In this document: piece by piece, positions 5,464-7,674 of the stretch | How the letters are laid out: the number at the start of each line of letters is the position of its first letter | Position numbering within the stretch: the first letter of the stretch is position 1 | Source: JAVVUJ01 sp964461765 | GTDB taxonomy: Bacteria; Bacillota; Clostridia; Peptostreptococcales; Anaerovoracaceae | DNA length: 7,674 nucleotides | Direction: 5' to 3' | NCBI GenBank assembly: GCA_964461765.1 | Contig: CAYWVS010000104.1 | Coordinates: 1-7,674, forward strand | Program-made: the position numbers and the translations under genes | The notes under the pieces: generated by a model | Database searches by the model: none | What the model saw: the letters and a program-made list of their open reading frames with translations, nothing else | What the model was told of the DNA's origin: nothing

Positions 5464-5484
5464 TATATGCTTTATAAGCATATA
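5464..5484. promoter_or_regulatory. LysR-type binding box (perfect 9-bp inverted repeat)
   Basis: TATATGCTT and AAGCATATA flank a 3-bp centre, and the core ATGC-N7-GCAT satisfies the T-N11-A rule for LysR-type regulators. Its centre at 5474 lies about 66 bp upstream of the predicted dehydrogenase start, the usual recognition-site position. It also overlaps the likely -35 region of the regulator's own gene, allowing negative autoregulation. Confidence 0.7.
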
Positions 5485-5499
5485 TATTTATGATACAAT
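5471..5499 (+). promoter_or_regulatory. Predicted promoter of the LysR-type gene
   Basis: TACAAT at 5494-5499 is a reasonable -10 box about 20 bp before the AGGAGGGG ribosome binding site. The -35 region 17 bp upstream (TTTATA, 5471-5476) is poor and sits within the LysR box. The -35 assignment is tentative. Confidence 0.45.
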
Positions 5500-5521
5500 T
5501 ATAGCATTAGGAGGGGAATTT

Positions 5522-6433
5522 ATGGATATTAGAGTTTTACGATATTTTTTAGCAGTGGCAAGAGAAGAAAGCATAGTTAAAGCCGCCGAGTTTTTGCACA
5601 TTACTCAGCCAACTCTTTCTAGACAGCTAATGGAGCTTGAGGAAGAACTGGGAGTCAAGCTACTCTCCCGTGGCAATCGAAACCGAAAAATTGCTTTGAC
5701 AGACGGGGGACTACTGCTCCGCAAACGAGCGGAGGAAATTGTCGAGCTTGCTGATAGAACACAAGCTGAGTTCACCTTGTCTGATGAATTAATTGGTGGA
5801 GATATTTATATAGGTGGTGGCGAAACCGATGCTATACGGCTTATTGCCAAAGCAGCTCTCAATTTACAAAAAGAATATCCACATATCCGCTACCATCTGT
5901 TTAGTGGAAATGCGGACGATGTAACCGAGCGGATTGATAAAGGTTTACTTGATTTTGGCATTTTAATTGAGCCTGCCGATATGGAAAAGTACGAATATAT
6001 TAAACTGCCTGTAACCGATGTATGGGGACTGCTTATGCGAAAGGACAGTCCTCTTGCAAAAAAAGATACTATAAAAGCAAAGGATTTAGAGGGATTGCCA
6101 CTTATTACATCAAGGCAGTCACTTGTGGAAAACCAAATTTCCGGTTGGAGTGGCGGTGAAACACCCAAACTGAATATTGTTGCGACTTATAATTTGCTGT
6201 TTAATGCAGGAATTATGGTTGATGAGGGATTTGGCTATGCTCTGTGTCTTGATAAGCTTGCAAATACAGGAAACGAGAGCAATTTGTGCTTTCGTCCTCT
6301 GTCACCACGTCTTGAAGCAAGTTTAAATATTGTTTGGAAAAAGCATCAAGTGTTCTCAAAAGCGGCGGCTAAATTTTTGGATAAACTGCAAGAGAGCACA
6401 GCGAAAAGAAATACTACACTCCCCACATTCTAA
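5522..6433 (+). CDS. LysR-type transcriptional regulator
   Basis: The 303-residue protein has the usual length and layout of the family. The N-terminal winged helix-turn-helix covers residues 1-60, with MDIRVLRYFLAVAREESIVK, AAEFLHITQPTLSRQLMELE and EELGVKLLSR. A linker helix follows (DGGLLLRKRAEEIVELADR), then a periplasmic-binding-protein-like ligand domain from about residue 92 to the end, opening with GGDIYIGGGE. Such proteins bind T-N11-A boxes as tetramers and activate a divergent operon in response to a small ligand. The start at 5522 follows AGGAGGGG with good spacing; the open frame extends to a TTG at 5453 but this would place coding sequence over the promoter and LysR box. The divergent dehydrogenase operon is the most likely target. 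The stop overlaps by two bases a short minus-strand frame. Confidence 0.93.
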   Translation: MDIRVLRYFLAVAREESIVKAAEFLHITQPTLSRQLMELEEELGVKLLSRGNRNRKIALTDGGLLLRKRAEEIVELADRTQAEFTLSDELIGGDIYIGGGETDAIRLIAKAALNLQKEYPHIRYHLFSGNADDVTERIDKGLLDFGILIEPADMEKYEYIKLPVTDVWGLLMRKDSPLAKKDTIKAKDLEGLPLITSRQSLVENQISGWSGGETPKLNIVATYNLLFNAGIMVDEGFGYALCLDKLANTGNESNLCFRPLSPRLEASLNIVWKKHQVFSKAAAKFLDKLQESTAKRNTTLPTF

Positions 6434-6501
6434 GCTGTAAGGCTCTGTTCAATCTCTCCACCGTCCTTGAAGTACACCCTTGCCGATTTTTTCAAAATCA
6501 T
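6430..6501 (-). other. Short open frame or gene-end remnant between convergent LysR and MarR genes
   Basis: On the minus strand, 5 nt-scale spacing after the MarR stop, an ATG opens a 23-codon frame, MILKKSARVYFKDGGEIEQS plus LTA, ending over the LysR stop codon. There is no ribosome binding site, so translation would depend on the MarR gene upstream. The VYFKDGGEIEQSL text looks like a beta hairpin from a real protein, perhaps the end of a lost gene, but I do not recognise the family. No good terminator is visible between the two convergent genes. Confidence 0.25.
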
Positions 6502-6505
6502 AGTT

Positions 6506-6952
6506 TTATAGGTCAATTTTACGAAGTATGTTGACTAAGTTTTTAAGGCTGGTAAGCATTTCGTCTGTCTCGGACTCGTTTAATTTGCTTATCATATCAG
6601 CAAACACCCTTTTTGATTGTTCCTCAACAACTCGCATTTGATTTACACCCTCGGCAGTTAATGAAAGCATTTTTTTCCTACGATCATTAGGATCATCTAA
6701 CCGTTTAACATAATCCATTTTTTCGAGAGAATCAATTAGGGTTGTCAGACTTCCTTTTTCCATGTTAATAAATTTACTCAGGGAAGTCATTGAAATCATT
6801 CCTGCTTTTCCAATTATCATAATAGCCATGGTTTGATTTTTGCCACTCAATTTATCAGAACGGTCATTATTTTCACGGGTATTACACTTTTGGAGCAACG
6901 GTATTAAGCTCATATAAAGCGCATGTAATTCTTCAAATTTATTGTTTTCCAT
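6506..6952 (-). CDS. MarR-family transcriptional regulator
   Basis: The 148-residue protein has the length and fold pattern of MarR repressors, which bind palindromic operators as dimers and release DNA on binding phenolic or other small ligands, or on oxidation. The N-terminal helices (ENNKFEELHALYMSLIPLLQ) are followed by the recognition region MISMTSLSKFINMEKGSLTTLIDSLEKM in two parts, about residues 50-77, and the wing DDPNDRRKKMLSLTAEG (about 86-102). The C-terminal dimerisation helices include SETDEMLTSLKNLVNILRK. One Cys is present near the N-terminus (LLQKCNTRENN), which could but need not be a redox sensor. The start at 6952 has AAGGAGG 5 nt upstream; the frame continues to 6973 through the ribosome binding site, so the longer form is rejected. 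The probable partner is the upstream GNAT gene or its own promoter. Confidence 0.9.
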   Translation of the reverse strand: MENNKFEELHALYMSLIPLLQKCNTRENNDRSDKLSGKNQTMAIMIIGKAGMISMTSLSKFINMEKGSLTTLIDSLEKMDYVKRLDDPNDRRKKMLSLTAEGVNQMRVVEEQSKRVFADMISKLNESETDEMLTSLKNLVNILRKIDL

Positions 6953-6987
6953 GTCGTCCTCCTTAATCATCAAGTTTTACAAATTGC

Positions 6988-7003
6988 TCCAGATTACTCT
7001 GGA
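6988..7003. promoter_or_regulatory. Candidate MarR operator
   Basis: TCCAGA-TTAC-TCTGGA is a 16-bp dyad with perfect 6-bp arms, 36 bp upstream of the MarR start codon. Size and position suit a MarR autoregulatory operator. A clear promoter is not visible; ATATAT just upstream on the minus strand could be a -10 element. Confidence 0.4.
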
Positions 7004-7093
7004 TATATGAGCTAACCACCCTTTCATTTGATTTAGGCCAACAAAAAAGCGGCTATGTTTTTCAGTTAGGAAGAACACAGCTGCTTCAAAATT

Positions 7094-7108
7094 GCCCCAT
7101 AGGGGGGC
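7094..7108 (-). terminator. Terminator-like GC hairpin after the acetyltransferase gene
   Basis: GCCCC and GGGGC pair across a 5-nt loop, 4 nt past the stop codon. On the minus strand the stem is followed by AATTTT. The short T-run makes it a moderate terminator, separating the acetyltransferase transcript from the MarR gene. Confidence 0.5.
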
Positions 7109-7112
7109 TTCT

Positions 7113-7674
7113 TTATTCAGTTGTCTTGCTTGCAAGTTCCATTTCAAGACATTTCCACTTCTCACCTAATACGGTGTACGACTCCCCTGTAGACGGAACA
7201 TCATTAAATCCAACTGCTTTATAGCAATTATAAGCGGACGTATTGTTTTCAAATACACCAAGAGTTATTTTCTCGACTTTTAGAATATGAAAAGCATATT
7301 GTGTAGCAAGTTTAAGCATACTTTTTCCATATCCTTTTCTGCGCTTTGCATCATCGACAATAATAAAACCAAATCTAATTATCTGTTTATCCTTATCAGT
7401 AAACCGCATTGTTAAATGCCCAACAACACCTGTTTCGTCAAACGCTGTCATCTCATAGAATGAATCATTATCTTTGGTTTTTTCGTAATAGGTATTCATA
7501 ACTTCCTCGTTAATGGGGAAAGCTTCATACCTATCCGCACACCATTGCCTAAAAGCATATTCGTTTTTGATCCAAGAAATTATTGTTTTCGCATCACAAC
7601 TCTTATACGGTCTTAATCGGTAAGCGTCAATCAGAAGGGTACCTGTTGCCTCAATAAAAAATGTGGATAATAAG
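7113..7674 (-). CDS. GNAT-family N-acetyltransferase (5' end outside window)
   Basis: The frame is open from the right edge to TAA at 7115-7113, giving 186 visible residues. It is a GNAT acetyltransferase, transferring acetyl from acetyl-CoA to an amine. YRLRPYKSCDAKTIISWIKN and FRQWCADRYEAFPI form the N-terminal strand and helix region. VVGHLTMRF and IIRFGFIIVDD form the central strands. RRKGYGKSML (from about residue 111) carries the R-x-x-G-x-G acetyl-CoA pyrophosphate loop. ENNTSAYNCYKAVGF is motif B near the end. An ATG at 7499 exists in frame but would remove the first strands and helices of the fold, so it is not the start. No ATG, GTG or TTG in frame occurs upstream to the edge, so the start lies outside. 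The substrate is unknown; RimJ/RimI-like protein acetylation or small-molecule resistance are possible. Confidence 0.85.
   Translation of the reverse strand, partial: LLSTFFIEATGTLLIDAYRLRPYKSCDAKTIISWIKNEYAFRQWCADRYEAFPINEEVMNTYYEKTKDNDSFYEMTAFDETGVVGHLTMRFTDKDKQIIRFGFIIVDDAKRRKGYGKSMLKLATQYAFHILKVEKITLGVFENNTSAYNCYKAVGFNDVPSTGESYTVLGEKWKCLEMELASKTTE

Noticed and set aside
6977..7165. 62-codon minus-strand open frame between the MarR and GNAT genes
   Set aside because: It overlaps the GNAT 3' end in another frame, spans the terminator hairpin, and shows no domain or ribosome binding site.
1..7674. Complete insertion sequence, integron, phage module, tRNA or rRNA
   Set aside because: No transposase, integrase, paired terminal repeats with target duplication, cloverleaf or rRNA-like sequence was found on either strand.

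Overview
The window looks like chromosome or accessory DNA of a low-to-moderate G+C Firmicute, most likely a gut-type Clostridia member. This rests on AT-rich intergenic DNA, strong AGGAGG-type ribosome binding sites before nearly every gene, sigma-A-like promoters, and protein families common in that group. No rRNA, tRNA, CRISPR array, complete insertion sequence or phage module is visible. The species cannot be named from the sequence alone.

Left part (1-1850): the C-terminal piece of a short-chain dehydrogenase lacks a recognisable YxxxK motif. It is followed by about 310 bp of decayed coding sequence of unknown family. Next, on the minus strand, is a Fic-family protein built from a VbhA-like inhibitory segment, a Fic domain and a C-terminal winged helix. 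Its promoter lies inside a perfect 14-bp inverted repeat, and the same motif recurs inside its coding sequence.

Middle left (1799-3075): a MerR-family regulator with a GyrI-like ligand domain has its own MerR-type promoter (19-bp spacer over a dyad) and its own terminator. A strong internal ribosome binding site and ATG sit at the junction between its DNA-binding and ligand-binding halves, which recalls TipAL/TipAS. Upstream is an AT-rich stretch that seems to hold an old junction between two lost genes.

Centre (3076-6433): a compact minus-strand operon encodes an iron-containing alcohol dehydrogenase, a hexapeptide-repeat sugar O-acetyltransferase and a lipoprotein with a cyclophilin-like domain. 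A divergent LysR-type regulator lies beside it. The shared intergenic region carries a good LysR box placed near -65 of the predicted dehydrogenase promoter, so the regulator probably controls both itself and the operon. The physiological substrate cannot be read from the sequence.

Right part (6430-7674): a MarR-family repressor and a GNAT N-acetyltransferase, both on the minus strand, are separated by a terminator-like hairpin. The acetyltransferase stays open to the right edge of the window and is incomplete at its 5' end.

Overall this is a patchwork of small independently regulated units (Fic, MerR, LysR operon, MarR, GNAT) separated by gene debris, typical of an accessory region. The best leads are the Fic operator motif repeated within its own gene and the internal start in the MerR gene. 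No wholly new multi-gene system was convincingly found.
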